Below are positions 19,788 through 28,596 of a stretch of 64,000 nt of DNA, in pieces. The position numbers were made by a program, and so were the translations under genes. The number at the start of each line of letters is the position of its first letter. Within the stretch, counting starts at the first letter, position 1. The stretch is from JACMQX01 sp040385105. GTDB lineage: Bacteria > Pseudomonadota > Gammaproteobacteria > Burkholderiales > Burkholderiaceae_C. The stretch lies in assembly GCA_040385105.1 (NCBI GenBank), contig JAZKHY010000031.1, positions 35,741 through 99,740 on the forward strand, given 5' to 3'. The notes under the pieces were generated by a model that was given only the letters and a program-made list of their open reading frames with translations, was not told the origin of the DNA and did not search any database.

Positions 19788-19825
19788 AAAGCCCCCTGAC
19801 CAGGTTGTCCCGGTCAGAGGGCTTT
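19788..19825. terminator. Bidirectional hairpin terminator after glmS
   Basis: A 14-bp stem (AAAGCCCCCTGACC / GGTCAGAGGGCTTT, one mismatch) with a 10-nt loop lies 26 bp after glmS and 44 bp before the end of the convergent small-protein gene. It is A-rich on one side and TTT on the other, so it can serve both strands. A close copy stands at 32908-32942. Confidence 0.7.
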
Positions 19826-20244
19826 GTGATTCAGGAGGCGCGGTGGGCGCCTGTGAATTCAGCCGTGGCTCAGACTTCGCCGACGGTGGCGTAGGCGCGT
19901 GCAGCCTGGCGGCCTTCGTCGCGCACGGCAGCGGTGTCACGCACTGCGCTGGACTTGGCTTCGACGGCGAACTGGCCGACTTCGCCGGTTTGCGGCAGGG
20001 CGTCGCTCTTCACGGCGTTGATGACTTCGGCACGCACTTCAGCGCGGGTTGCGGCGCCGGGTGTGTACACGGGGCCAAAGCTGGCGGGTTCGCCTGCGAA
20101 AGCTGCACCGGCGGCGAGGATGAGGGAGGCGAGGGCGATTTTCTTCATGATGGTCTTTCAGTTGGTTAAGGTTGGTTGGTCAGTTTGCTGGCCTTGTTAT
20201 CGGCGGCGAATCTGTCGTCGATGGATGTAATGTCCGGGAATGCG
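19821..20244. repeat. Copy A of a duplicated small-gene locus (pairs with 32938-33362)
   Basis: This segment and 32938-33362 share the terminator edge (GGCTTTGTGATTCAG), the whole small exported-protein gene and about 95 bp upstream of its ATG. The signal-peptide codons and 5' leader are almost identical between copies, while the mature-protein codons differ at many positions. The copies are 13 kb apart in the same orientation, with no transposase or flanking terminal repeats. Confidence 0.8.
19870..20148 (-). CDS. Small exported protein, DUF4148-like (copy A)
   Basis: A 92-residue protein with a clear signal peptide (KK, then hydrophobic IALASLILAAGAAFA, cleavage before GEPASF). The mature part contains TRAEVRAEV, as in the Burkholderiales DUF4148 family, and ends RQAARAYATVGEV. 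The function is unknown; the family is periplasmic. A paralogue with an identical signal peptide lies at 32987-33265. Confidence 0.8.
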   Translation of the reverse strand: MKKIALASLILAAGAAFAGEPASFGPVYTPGAATRAEVRAEVINAVKSDALPQTGEVGQFAVEAKSSAVRDTAAVRDEGRQAARAYATVGEV

Positions 20245-20321
20245 CCTTTTGCGAAAACCCGGATGCGACGAAGTGCAGGATCCGCGGCGTGAACTGCAGC
20301 CGGCGGCTACCGGGCTGCGGC

Positions 20322-21293
20322 TCAGTAGGTGTCCTTGTTCACTGTCAGGCGGCCGATGACGAGGCTGCGCAGGTCCGGCGTGTAGTGGTCCGAGCCGCTG
20401 GACAGGCTCCAGGTGTAGCCGGTGATCTTGCCGGTGCTGTCGGTGTACAGGCGGATCTTGCCGATGCCGGCGCCCGTGCGCTCCGTGCCGTCGGCGTCGC
20501 GGCGCGTGTCGCCATTGCCATGGGGCGACGCGGTGGAGTCGACGATTTCAACTTCGTACTGCGTCGTGCCGGCGACCACCGGGCTGGTGGCGGTGCGCAG
20601 CACGGGTGCGTTCTTCACGATCATCATGTGGCCGGTGCCGGACGAGGTGTCGTCAAGGTACTTGATGGCGATGATCTGGTTGCGCGCAACGTCGGCGATC
20701 TGGGTGATGCGCGTGAAGTGCTTTCCGGCAACGATGGCATCGTGGTAGCGCGCGGAGGTGGGCTTGGTGGCACCCAGCCAGGTCTTGATGTTGTCGGAGG
20801 TGAAGCCGTACACATGCTGGATCAGCAGCGTGACGAAGCCGCTGCAGTCCGAGTGGTTCTCGTATTTGGTGGCGCCGTCATACCCCTCAAAGCGCACCCA
20901 CATCGGGCTGTGGCTGTAGACGTTGTCTTCCGGCGCCACGTTGTGCACGAGGTGGTTGGCCCAGCCATAGACCGTCTTGGCGAATCCGGTGACGATTTCC
21001 ACTGCATCGTTGGGTGTGCCGGGACGCTGGTAAACCCGCGTCGGGTTGGTCACGCGAACGAGCGCATGCATTTCGCCGTCCACCGGCAGGCCAAACGGTG
21101 CGTCCAGCGACAGCGGGACTTCTTCGGTGTCGCGCATCACGTCGCGCCCGCCGGTGGCGGCGGGTTGCTCCGTGGCGGCCGCAGCGGGAGCATCGCCGCC
21201 GCCGCAGGCGGACAGCAGCAGGGTGAACGCGATCAGCGTGACGGCGCCAAGAATTGACATGGCGTTGAAGTAGGAGAGTTTTCTCATGATCAT
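20322..21293 (-). CDS. Lipoprotein with NlpC/P60-like cysteine-peptidase motif
   Basis: About 323 residues. The signal peptide ends in a lipobox (LLLSAC, Cys30), followed by a Gly/Ala-rich linker. NHSDCSGFV (Cys150) resembles the catalytic Cys motif of NlpC/P60-type hydrolases, and GTGHMMIV (His222) fits the catalytic His strand. It may be an outer-membrane-anchored amidase or peptidase acting on the cell wall (inference). The start is ambiguous between two ATGs (21293 and 21287); the longer upstream frame is Arg-rich and non-coding in character. It is divergent from the haem-motif lipoprotein gene, with 155 bp between them. Confidence 0.72.
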   Translation of the reverse strand: MIMRKLSYFNAMSILGAVTLIAFTLLLSACGGGDAPAAAATEQPAATGGRDVMRDTEEVPLSLDAPFGLPVDGEMHALVRVTNPTRVYQRPGTPNDAVEIVTGFAKTVYGWANHLVHNVAPEDNVYSHSPMWVRFEGYDGATKYENHSDCSGFVTLLIQHVYGFTSDNIKTWLGATKPTSARYHDAIVAGKHFTRITQIADVARNQIIAIKYLDDTSSGTGHMMIVKNAPVLRTATSPVVAGTTQYEVEIVDSTASPHGNGDTRRDADGTERTGAGIGKIRLYTDSTGKITGYTWSLSSGSDHYTPDLRSLVIGRLTVNKDTY

Positions 21294-21448
21294 TTTTGAC
21301 GGTTGTGCATGGAGGATTGAAGGAAGGCCGGAGATGCCGGCATGGCAGCGCAGTGTCTCCAGCGCGCGTCCCCTCGCCGTCCTGCGCTGCGGGGGACGCG
21401 CAAGCGACGTGCGGCGGCGAGACTCGCGTCCTTTTGGAGATTCCTGAT

Positions 21449-23803
21449 ATGCGCCCCGATGAATCGGCCCTGAAGTTGCTCGGCTGCGCCGTGCTGGTTG
21501 CGGCAAGCCTTGCCGCCTGTGGCGGTGGTGGCTCCGGCGATGGCGCCGCCCCCGCCGTTCCCGGTGCGGGGGCACCTGCCGCACCGGGTGAGCCAGTGCT
21601 GCCCGGGGACCCCGGCAGCCCGCCGGGCGCAGAGCCCGGCCCGCCGGCCGGCCCCGATGCGCCGCCGCCCGGGCCCGTCCTGCCCGCCCATGCGACCTCC
21701 ATCCTGTTCGTGACGCAGGCGCCCGTGGGCGGCGACACGTTCATGAAGATCACGTCCACCTTCGGCCACCACCTGCCCACGGTGGATGCGGTGCCGCGCG
21801 GGGGCGACCTGTGGGTGGCCTACCGCGACACGGCCGGCGCGCCCGAGTTGCGCAACCTCACGGCCGAGGCCGGCTTCGGCATGAGCGGCGGCGTGCCGCT
21901 GGAAAACCAGGCGGGTGCCAACGCCATCGCCGTGCGCGAACCCTCGGTCCACCCTTCGGGCGCGAAGGCGCTGGTCAGCATCGTGGTGGGCACGGGCGCC
22001 ACCTCGCGCTGGCAGGTCTATGAAGTCACGGGCCTGCGCCGCGGCGAGGCGGTGCAGTTCACCCGCCTGAACCAGCCGGCGGGCTACAACAACATCAGCC
22101 CGGTGTATGCCAGCAACGGGCACATCATTTTCTCCAGCGACATCCCGCGCCCCGGCCCCCAGGCGCAGTTCGCGCACCTGGCGCCGCAGCTCGACGAATA
22201 CGAGGAGCAGCCCACCGTCAGCGGCATCTGGAAGCTCGACCCGGCAACCGGCGCGGTGACGCTGCTGCACCATGCGCCCAGCGGCGCCTTCAGGCCGGTG
22301 GTCGATTCATTCGGCCGCGTGGTGTTCACCAACTGGGACCACCTGCAGCGCGACCAGCAGGTCGGCGACCCGTTCTACGGCCTGTTCAACTTCCGCGACG
22401 AGAGCGCGGGCGCCGTGATGGAGCCGATCGACGGCGGTGCCGGCACGACGCTGGTCCGCGAGGTGTTCCCCGAGCCGCGCTTCAACCCCGCCGCGGGCTT
22501 TGGCATCCACCGCTTCAACATGTTCCTGCCCTGGATGATCAACCAGGACGGCACCGGCGCCGAGACGCTGAACCATGTGGGCCGGCACGAGCTGGGCATC
22601 TTCGCCGAGCCCACCATCCTCAACGCGGGCCTGAGCGCCACCGAAGGCGCCTCGGGCGTGAACGCCGGGCTGGTCGGGCAGGGCCTGAAATTCGACTCCG
22701 CGCATTTCATCAAGGAGAACCCGCTGGTGCCGGGCGACTACTTCGCCGTGTCTGCGCCCGAGTTCGGCACGCATGGCGGTGGCATGGTCTACCGCATCAA
22801 GGGCGGGCCCGACGTGGCGCCGCAGGCCATGGCCATCTCGCTGGTGACGGACGCATCAAGCGCCGGCAACGGCGGGCCGGCCCTGTACCGCTCGCCTCTG
22901 CCGCTGCGCGATGGCGGCGTGATGGCCAGCGCCAGCTTTGTCACGGTGGCGCCCGGTGCGGGAACGCCGGCGTATGAGTACCGCCTGCACAGGCTCACCG
23001 CCTCGGGCGCAGTCCTGAAGGCCGATGGGGGAACGTACTTCACCACGGGGCTGCGCAAGCGCCTGGCCGCCGGCGGGCCGCTGGTCACGCTGTGGGAGTG
23101 GGATGCGGTCGAGCTGCCGCCCGCGCCCGTGGCTGCGGCGCCCGCACCCGGCGCGCACAGCCTGGAGCAACCCGAGCTTGATGCGTTCACCGAAGCGGGT
23201 GTGCAGGTCGATGCGATCAAGACCTTCCTGCGCAACAACCAGCTCGCGCTGATCGTGAGCCGCGACGTGACCTCGCGCGACGGCTTTGACCGCCAGCAGC
23301 CGTTCAACCTGCGCGTCAAGGGCACGGCCAAGCAGAGCGTCAGGCCCGGCTCGACCGCGACGCTGTTCGACATCGACCACCTGCAGCTGTTCCAGGCCGA
23401 CCAGCTGCGTGGCATCAAGAACGATGCCGCGCGCGGCCGCCGCGTCATGGCGCAGCCCATGAGCGGTGCAAAAGTGGGCGCGGTGCAGGCCAACCCTGCG
23501 GCGCCCGGCGGCCCCGCCGGCTCGGTGAAGATCGCGCCCGACGGCTCGATGGCGGCCTTCGTGCCGGCCAACCGCGCGATGACCTGGCAGCTTGTGAACG
23601 CAGGCCAGGGCGACGGCGTTGCAGGCACGGACGGTGTTGTGCGCGAGCGGTTCTGGCTGTCGTTCCAGCCCGGCGAAGTGCGTGTGTGCGTGAACTGCCA
23701 CGGCACCAGCGACAAGGACCAGACCGGGAAGTTCGTGCCCTTGAACCGCCCGCAGGCCCTGCGTGACCTGCTGCTGCATTACAAGAGCAGCTTCGCACCT
23801 TGA
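21449..23803 (+). CDS. Beta-propeller lipoprotein with C-terminal CxxCH haem motif (hydrazine synthase alpha-like)
   Basis: A 784-residue lipoprotein. The signal ends SLAACGGGG, then comes a Pro/Gly/Ala-rich spacer (about 30-80). A large domain follows with PD40/WD-like segments (SGIWKLDPATGAVTLLHHAP, then QDGTGAETLNHVGRHELG). The C-terminus carries CVNCH (747-751), a c-type haem attachment site, inside FQPGEVRVCVNCHG. This order (propeller, then a single C-terminal haem) matches the hydrazine synthase alpha-subunit-like family of predicted surface cytochromes. It need not make hydrazine. An ATG with GGAG about 10 nt upstream sets the start. Confidence 0.75.
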   Translation: MRPDESALKLLGCAVLVAASLAACGGGGSGDGAAPAVPGAGAPAAPGEPVLPGDPGSPPGAEPGPPAGPDAPPPGPVLPAHATSILFVTQAPVGGDTFMKITSTFGHHLPTVDAVPRGGDLWVAYRDTAGAPELRNLTAEAGFGMSGGVPLENQAGANAIAVREPSVHPSGAKALVSIVVGTGATSRWQVYEVTGLRRGEAVQFTRLNQPAGYNNISPVYASNGHIIFSSDIPRPGPQAQFAHLAPQLDEYEEQPTVSGIWKLDPATGAVTLLHHAPSGAFRPVVDSFGRVVFTNWDHLQRDQQVGDPFYGLFNFRDESAGAVMEPIDGGAGTTLVREVFPEPRFNPAAGFGIHRFNMFLPWMINQDGTGAETLNHVGRHELGIFAEPTILNAGLSATEGASGVNAGLVGQGLKFDSAHFIKENPLVPGDYFAVSAPEFGTHGGGMVYRIKGGPDVAPQAMAISLVTDASSAGNGGPALYRSPLPLRDGGVMASASFVTVAPGAGTPAYEYRLHRLTASGAVLKADGGTYFTTGLRKRLAAGGPLVTLWEWDAVELPPAPVAAAPAPGAHSLEQPELDAFTEAGVQVDAIKTFLRNNQLALIVSRDVTSRDGFDRQQPFNLRVKGTAKQSVRPGSTATLFDIDHLQLFQADQLRGIKNDAARGRRVMAQPMSGAKVGAVQANPAAPGGPAGSVKIAPDGSMAAFVPANRAMTWQLVNAGQGDGVAGTDGVVRERFWLSFQPGEVRVCVNCHGTSDKDQTGKFVPLNRPQALRDLLLHYKSSFAP

Positions 23804-23939
23804 CCCTGACCGCGCACGATCCGGTAACAGGAAGTACGTCCGTGTAACCGACTAACCGCGGTGCGGGTGAGTCCCAAAATCATTCGCTATTCACGGACAG
23901 CACAGGTTCCTAGACTCCGCGCAAAGGAGTGAGGAACAC

Positions 23940-26006
23940 ATGCAATTTGAATTTTCGGGCAGGCCTTTGCTGGCCCTGGGCTTCCTGTTTCTGGCCGCAT
24001 GCGGCGGCGGTGGTGATGACGCGCCCGCGGGCGCGCCGCCGCCTGTGCCTGTGGCACCTGTTCCCGGCGCGCCTGCGCCGGACCTGCCGCCACCCGCGGC
24101 GCCCGCACCCGACCCCGCCCCGCCGGCGCCTGCACCGGCACCTGGAACACCGGCGCCTCCGCCACCACCGCCGGGGCCTCCCGCACCCCCGCCGCCGCCC
24201 CCGGCACCCCCGCCGCCACCAGCACCGCCACCACCTGCGGGAAGCCTGCTGTCATCGGTCGTGCCTGCGGTCCAGTACAGCCGGCCCCACACCGGTTGCC
24301 CGGTCAGGAACGTGACCTCCAACTATTCGCTTCCCACCGTCAACGAGGCCGTGGCCGGCGCGGAGGTCACCTCGGCCTGCATGACGTTCGGCGGCATTCC
24401 CGCAGGGCAGACTGTGCAGCTCAACACGCTGCGCGGCAGCTATTCCGTCAATGAAGGCGCGTATGTGCCGGCCGCCACGCGGACCCAGGTCAACAATGGC
24501 GACAGGCTGCGCCTGAAGATGAATGCGTCCACCACGCCCAATGAAGAGCGCCTGGAAAACATCGAGCTGCAGTTCGGCAGCAACCCGGTATCGATCCGGC
24601 AGTGGACGGTGCGCACCCAGACCGGCACCCGCGCACCCGTGACCTGGCAGGTTGGCGCGTCCCGTACCTACAAGGAGATTGCCGACGTGGCGGGCCAGCT
24701 GTCGCCGGGCGACGTGGTGGAGCTGGATGCCGGTGTGTACCAGCCGGCACGCCTTCGGCGCGCGGGCGCGGAGGCCGCGCCCATCGTGATCCGCGGCGTG
24801 GGCGCAAGCCGCCCCGTCATCCGAGGCACCTCAACCGATGCCTACCAGGCAACGCTGCATTTCGACAACGTCCACCACTACCTGCTGGAGAACGTGGAAG
24901 TCGACGGCGGCGGCGGCACCCGTGCCACCAGCAACAACCAGGTGTGCGTGCGCCTCATGGGCAATGTGCTGGTGCTGCGCAATGTGTATGTGCATGGCTG
25001 CCCGCGCCACGGCATCCTCGGCACGGACGAGTATTCGGGCACGGTGATCCTTGACCGGGTGGAGGTCGCCAATGCGGGCGGCCCCAACAACGGCGTGGAG
25101 AACACCAAGCACCCGATCTACATTGCCACCGACCGCGACCGCTACCCCGGCAGCCTGCTGCGGGTGCAGCACAGCTACATCCACGACTATGAAGGCGGCG
25201 GCGTCAAGTCGCGCTCGGAGCGCAATGAAATCTATTTCAACTGGGTCGAGACCCGGCCGCAGCGCGCGCGGCTGCCGGGCGAGACCCAGGATGCCACGCT
25301 CTACACGCTGGAGATGTACGGCTACGAGGAGTTCGAGAGCACGCCGCGCATCGACAGCGATGTGGTGGGCAATGTGCTGGTCCACCGCAACAACTACGGA
25401 CTGCGGCTGGGCGGCGACGGCACGGGCGCCTCGCGCGGGCGGGTGCGGCTGGCCAACAACACCATCCTGTTCTCCAGCGCGTTCGATGCCTCCACACCGC
25501 TGGTGCGGCTGTTCCACTCGCTGGACTCGCTCTGGTTCCTGAACAATGTGTTCGCGCGGGTCGGCGCCGGGCAGAGTGCATTCCGCATGTTCCGCGACGA
25601 CATCGCCGCCGAGAACGACCCGGACTATTACTGGGTGCAGGGCGTGCCCCTGGTAAGCGGGCAGAGCAACTGGTTTGCCACCGGCACCGAGCTGCGCCTG
25701 TATTCGGGCAGCCCGTCGACCACGCCGCCCTCGCCGGCAGCATCGTTCAGCGGCTCGCGCCAGGGCACGGCCAACCCGGGCCTCACGGCGCTTGGCAGCT
25801 TTGACGCCGTGGATGTCACGGTGGTCAATGCGAGCGAACTGCATGGCAACGGCGCTTCCGCCTCGGCGGCATTGCCTGCCGCCTACGAGCTGCCGTCCAG
25901 CCTGCAGGTGATCAATTTCCGCGCACCGGCGACGAGGCCCGCAACCGGCGCTGCCCTCATGGCCATTCCGCGGCCGGCCGGCGCGCTGAACATCGGCGCC
26001 TTCTGA
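23940..26006 (+). CDS. Proline-rich lipoprotein with right-handed beta-helix domain
   Basis: A 688-residue lipoprotein with lipobox LAAC (about residue 21). A Pro/Ala-rich arm follows (about 30-100, runs of up to seven Pro), probably a stiff spacer to clear the surface. A small beta domain comes next, and then a parallel beta-helix (GDVVELDAGVYQPARL, HHYLLENVEVDGGGG, RNVYVHGCPRHGILG, NTILFSSAFDA) as in pectate-lyase-like or chondroitinase-B-like proteins. It may bind or cleave a polysaccharide. AAGGAG precedes the ATG by about 10 nt. It follows the haem lipoprotein by 136 bp. Confidence 0.75.
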   Translation: MQFEFSGRPLLALGFLFLAACGGGGDDAPAGAPPPVPVAPVPGAPAPDLPPPAAPAPDPAPPAPAPAPGTPAPPPPPPGPPAPPPPPPAPPPPPAPPPPAGSLLSSVVPAVQYSRPHTGCPVRNVTSNYSLPTVNEAVAGAEVTSACMTFGGIPAGQTVQLNTLRGSYSVNEGAYVPAATRTQVNNGDRLRLKMNASTTPNEERLENIELQFGSNPVSIRQWTVRTQTGTRAPVTWQVGASRTYKEIADVAGQLSPGDVVELDAGVYQPARLRRAGAEAAPIVIRGVGASRPVIRGTSTDAYQATLHFDNVHHYLLENVEVDGGGGTRATSNNQVCVRLMGNVLVLRNVYVHGCPRHGILGTDEYSGTVILDRVEVANAGGPNNGVENTKHPIYIATDRDRYPGSLLRVQHSYIHDYEGGGVKSRSERNEIYFNWVETRPQRARLPGETQDATLYTLEMYGYEEFESTPRIDSDVVGNVLVHRNNYGLRLGGDGTGASRGRVRLANNTILFSSAFDASTPLVRLFHSLDSLWFLNNVFARVGAGQSAFRMFRDDIAAENDPDYYWVQGVPLVSGQSNWFATGTELRLYSGSPSTTPPSPAASFSGSRQGTANPGLTALGSFDAVDVTVVNASELHGNGASASAALPAAYELPSSLQVINFRAPATRPATGAALMAIPRPAGALNIGAF

Positions 26007-26113
26007 CAGCGTGCCGCAACGCCGGGGGACGCCACAGGGACGCACGCCTGAAACCATGCATGCGCCGGCCCTGTGCCGTCCAGCCCGGTCCATCAACCCT
26101 ATTGAAAGAAACC

Positions 26114-26461
26114 ATGAAGAAAACCCTCAGGCTTGCCGCCTGCGCCGTCCTCGCCGCCAGTGCCCTGTCAGCACATTCACGCATGGCCCTCAACGGCCAG
26201 GAGCTCAATGGCGCAAGGCTGAATGCATTGACGTACAACGCGATGACTTTCAATGCCCTGACCTACAACGCCATGACTTTCAATGCCCTGACCTACAACG
26301 CCATGACCTTCAATGCGCTGACGTACAACGGCATTGCCATCAATGGCTTGAGGCTGAACGGATTCCGCATCAACGGGTGGCGCATGAAGAGCAGCGGCGC
26401 GATGGCATCGACGCTGCCGGCGGTTGTCGCCATCGAGTTGGGTGATGCCGCGCGGAACTGA
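26114..26461 (+). CDS. Small exported protein of Asn-every-five-residue repeats
   Basis: A 115-residue protein. After a signal peptide (KKTLRLAACAVLAASALSA), thirteen pentad units follow the pattern [LYFI]-N-[GA]-x-[TRA], as in ALNGQ, TYNAM, TFNAL and RINGW. The middle is encoded by 30-bp tandem DNA repeats (26222-26330, three full copies plus a part). This is like a pentapeptide-repeat beta-solenoid, though not the standard A(D/N)Lxx. The function is unknown. Its end overlaps the ADYC-protein start by 17 bp, so the pair is translationally coupled. Confidence 0.72.
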   Translation: MKKTLRLAACAVLAASALSAHSRMALNGQELNGARLNALTYNAMTFNALTYNAMTFNALTYNAMTFNALTYNGIAINGLRLNGFRINGWRMKSSGAMASTLPAVVAIELGDAARN

Positions 26462-27284
26462 CCGGCACATTACCGCACCAGCGCGCTGGCGCAAGTCACT
26501 GGCTTGGGGCCTGGCGCTGGCAGTCTCTGCAGGCGCTGCCCAGGCCGGGCCGCAAGGCAACGAGGTGCTGCTCGTTCTCGACAAGGCCAGTCTCGTCGCG
26601 GTGCGGCCTGATGGCCGCCGCGTCGGGGGCGAGCGGCTCGCAGGCTCGGTCCTGTCACTGCGCATTCAGGGCGTTGCAGCATCGCGGGTGCGCATAGACC
26701 GGGTGCGTGCAGACCCCGATGACGCCTCGGGCGACATCCTGCTGTATGAGTTGTCCGACGCACGGGCCGGCGGCGGCCCGGTCTGCGCACCTGATGCCCA
26801 GGGCATCGCAGCGGCCGTTGCCGTGGCGGGAACCTGGTCAACGCAAGGCAGCCGCGTCTCGGCTGACGGCATCACGATGGCATGCACAAGCGACGCCATG
26901 GGCAAGTGCCTGCGCTGGGGTTACAGGCACTGGCTGAAAACGCCCGCCGGCGCACCGATGCTCGACCACTACACCGCCTGCACCCGGGCCGTGACGGCGG
27001 ACTATTGCGGAACCGGCCGCGGCCATACACGTGACGGCACGCTGATCGACATCTATGACAAGGCTGGCGTGCAGGCACCTGCGCCGGACGGCAAGCTGGC
27101 GTTCGAGGCCGGCTTCTCGGCCGCGGGCGCCGTGTGCATTGCAAAGCCGCGCCTGGACCGGGACACGCTTGAAGAAACCGTTGCCGCCTGTCCCGCAAAA
27201 CTCGCGGCCACCAGCGGGCCGCAGCGCTGCACGGAGGGTGCGGCCGCAGCGGCGGGCGCCCTGGTGTTTATCCGTTCACGATGA
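26445..27284 (+). CDS. Exported ADYC-motif protein
   Basis: About 279 residues with an N-terminal signal-like segment (RWRKSLAWGLALAVSAGAAQA). The domain contains several Cys residues (VCAPDAQG, MACTSDAMGKCLRWGY, YTACTRAVTADYCGTGRG). It includes the literal ADYC motif (185-188) that names the ADYC domain, plus THDGT-like RGHTRDGTLIDIYD. The function of the domain is unknown; the Cys pattern suggests disulphides in the periplasm or outside. The ATG at 26445 is preferred over the in-frame TTG at 26424. It is coupled to the pentad-repeat gene. Confidence 0.72.
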   Translation: MPRGTDRHITAPARWRKSLAWGLALAVSAGAAQAGPQGNEVLLVLDKASLVAVRPDGRRVGGERLAGSVLSLRIQGVAASRVRIDRVRADPDDASGDILLYELSDARAGGGPVCAPDAQGIAAAVAVAGTWSTQGSRVSADGITMACTSDAMGKCLRWGYRHWLKTPAGAPMLDHYTACTRAVTADYCGTGRGHTRDGTLIDIYDKAGVQAPAPDGKLAFEAGFSAAGAVCIAKPRLDRDTLEETVAACPAKLAATSGPQRCTEGAAAAAGALVFIRSR

Positions 27285-27380
27285 ATCTTAATATCAAAAT
27301 TATTGATGCTCAGTGAAAAAACATATCGCTATTCATCAGCGAGATTGATTTTTACACTCGCCGCAAAGGAAAGCAGCATC

Positions 27381-28583
27381 ATGAGTTTTTTATCCGAGAG
27401 CCTGGAGGCCGTCAAACCGTCGCCAACCCTGGCCATCACCAAGCTTGCGGCCGACCTGCGGCGCCAGGGCAAGGACGTCATCGGCCTGTCGCAGGGCGAG
27501 CCGGACTTTGACACGCCGGTCCACATCAGGCAGGCGGCCAAGGCCGCCATCGACAGCGGCGCCACCCGCTACACCGACGTCGATGGCTCGCCCGAGCTCA
27601 AGCAGGCCATCATCCGCAAGTTCCGCCGCGACAACGGCCTGGTGTATGAGCCGCGCCAGATCAGCGTGGGCACCGGCGGCAAGCAGGTGATCTACAACGC
27701 GCTGCTGGCCACGCTCAACCGCGGCGACGAAGTCATCATTCCCGCGCCCTACTGGGTGTCCTACCCGGACATGGTGCGCCTGGCGGGCGGCAAGGCAGTG
27801 GAAGTCACCTGCCCCGAGAGCCAGGGCTTCAAGCTCACCGCGGACCAGCTGCGCGCCGCGATCACGCCGCGCACCAAGTGGCTGGTCCTGAACTCGCCGT
27901 CCAACCCCACGGGCGCCGGCTACTCGGCGCAGGAGCTCGGCGCGCTGGCAGCGGTGCTGCTGGAGCACCCGGCGGTGCATGTGATGACGGACGACATGTA
28001 CGAGCACATCCGCTACGACGGCTGGGCCTTCCACACCATCGCGGCCGTGGAGCCGCGCATCGCGGACAGGACGCTCACGATCAACGGCGTGTCCAAGGCC
28101 TATGCGATGACGGGCTGGCGCATCGGCTATGCGGGCGGCCCGCAGCCGCTGATTGCCGCCATGGCGACGATCCAGTCGCAGAGCACGAGCAACCCGAGTT
28201 CCGTCTCGCAGGCCGCGTCGGTCGCGGCGCTGGACGGCACGATGGACTTCCTGGCCGGGCGCAACGACGTGTTCCGCCAGCGCAGGGACCTCTGCCTTGA
28301 GGCTTTCAACAGCATCGACGGACTGAGCTGCCGCGTGCCCGAGGGCGCGTTCTACCTGTTCCCCTCGTGCGGCGGCCTGGTCGGCCGCACCACTGCGGCG
28401 GGCCTGCGCATTGCCAATGACGCCGATGTGGCGCGCTTCCTGATGGAAGAGGCGCAGGTCGCCGTGGTGCCGGGCTCGGCCTTTGGCCTGGAAGGCTACT
28501 TCCGCATTTCCTTCGCAACGGCAACGACGCGGCTGCAGGACGCCTGCGAGCGCATCCGCATGGCCTGCGCACAACTCAACTGA
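27381..28583 (+). CDS. Class I/II PLP aminotransferase (aspartate/aromatic type)
   Basis: A 400-residue fold-type-I aminotransferase. Marks are the N-terminal GLSQGEPDFDTP, SNPTGAGYS, DDMYEHIRYDG, the PLP lysine in NGVSKAYAMTGWRIGYAGGP, and the C-terminal GYFRISFATA with the carboxylate-binding Arg. It is closest in pattern to aspartate transaminases of the AspC/AatA Igamma group. AAGGA at 27366 precedes the ATG, and the frame upstream of it has no family similarity. It is the first gene of a block with an SDR, an RraA-like protein and a GltI-like binding protein, which suggests amino-acid turnover. Confidence 0.92.
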   Translation: MSFLSESLEAVKPSPTLAITKLAADLRRQGKDVIGLSQGEPDFDTPVHIRQAAKAAIDSGATRYTDVDGSPELKQAIIRKFRRDNGLVYEPRQISVGTGGKQVIYNALLATLNRGDEVIIPAPYWVSYPDMVRLAGGKAVEVTCPESQGFKLTADQLRAAITPRTKWLVLNSPSNPTGAGYSAQELGALAAVLLEHPAVHVMTDDMYEHIRYDGWAFHTIAAVEPRIADRTLTINGVSKAYAMTGWRIGYAGGPQPLIAAMATIQSQSTSNPSSVSQAASVAALDGTMDFLAGRNDVFRQRRDLCLEAFNSIDGLSCRVPEGAFYLFPSCGGLVGRTTAAGLRIANDADVARFLMEEAQVAVVPGSAFGLEGYFRISFATATTRLQDACERIRMACAQLN

Positions 28584-28596
28584 CTGGAACAACAAC

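Noticed and set aside
24050..24240. Possible CRISPR or minisatellite in the CCG-rich tract
   Set aside because: The repetition is the codon run of a polyproline linker in one open frame, without spacers or fixed unit length.
26222..26330. 30-bp tandem repeats as a CRISPR array
   Set aside because: The units are directly adjacent with no spacers and encode in-frame NALTYNAMTF pentads.
26424..26445. TTG at 26424 as start of the ADYC protein
   Set aside because: It adds seven residues before the signal peptide and a larger overlap; the ATG at 26445 gives a normal signal peptide.
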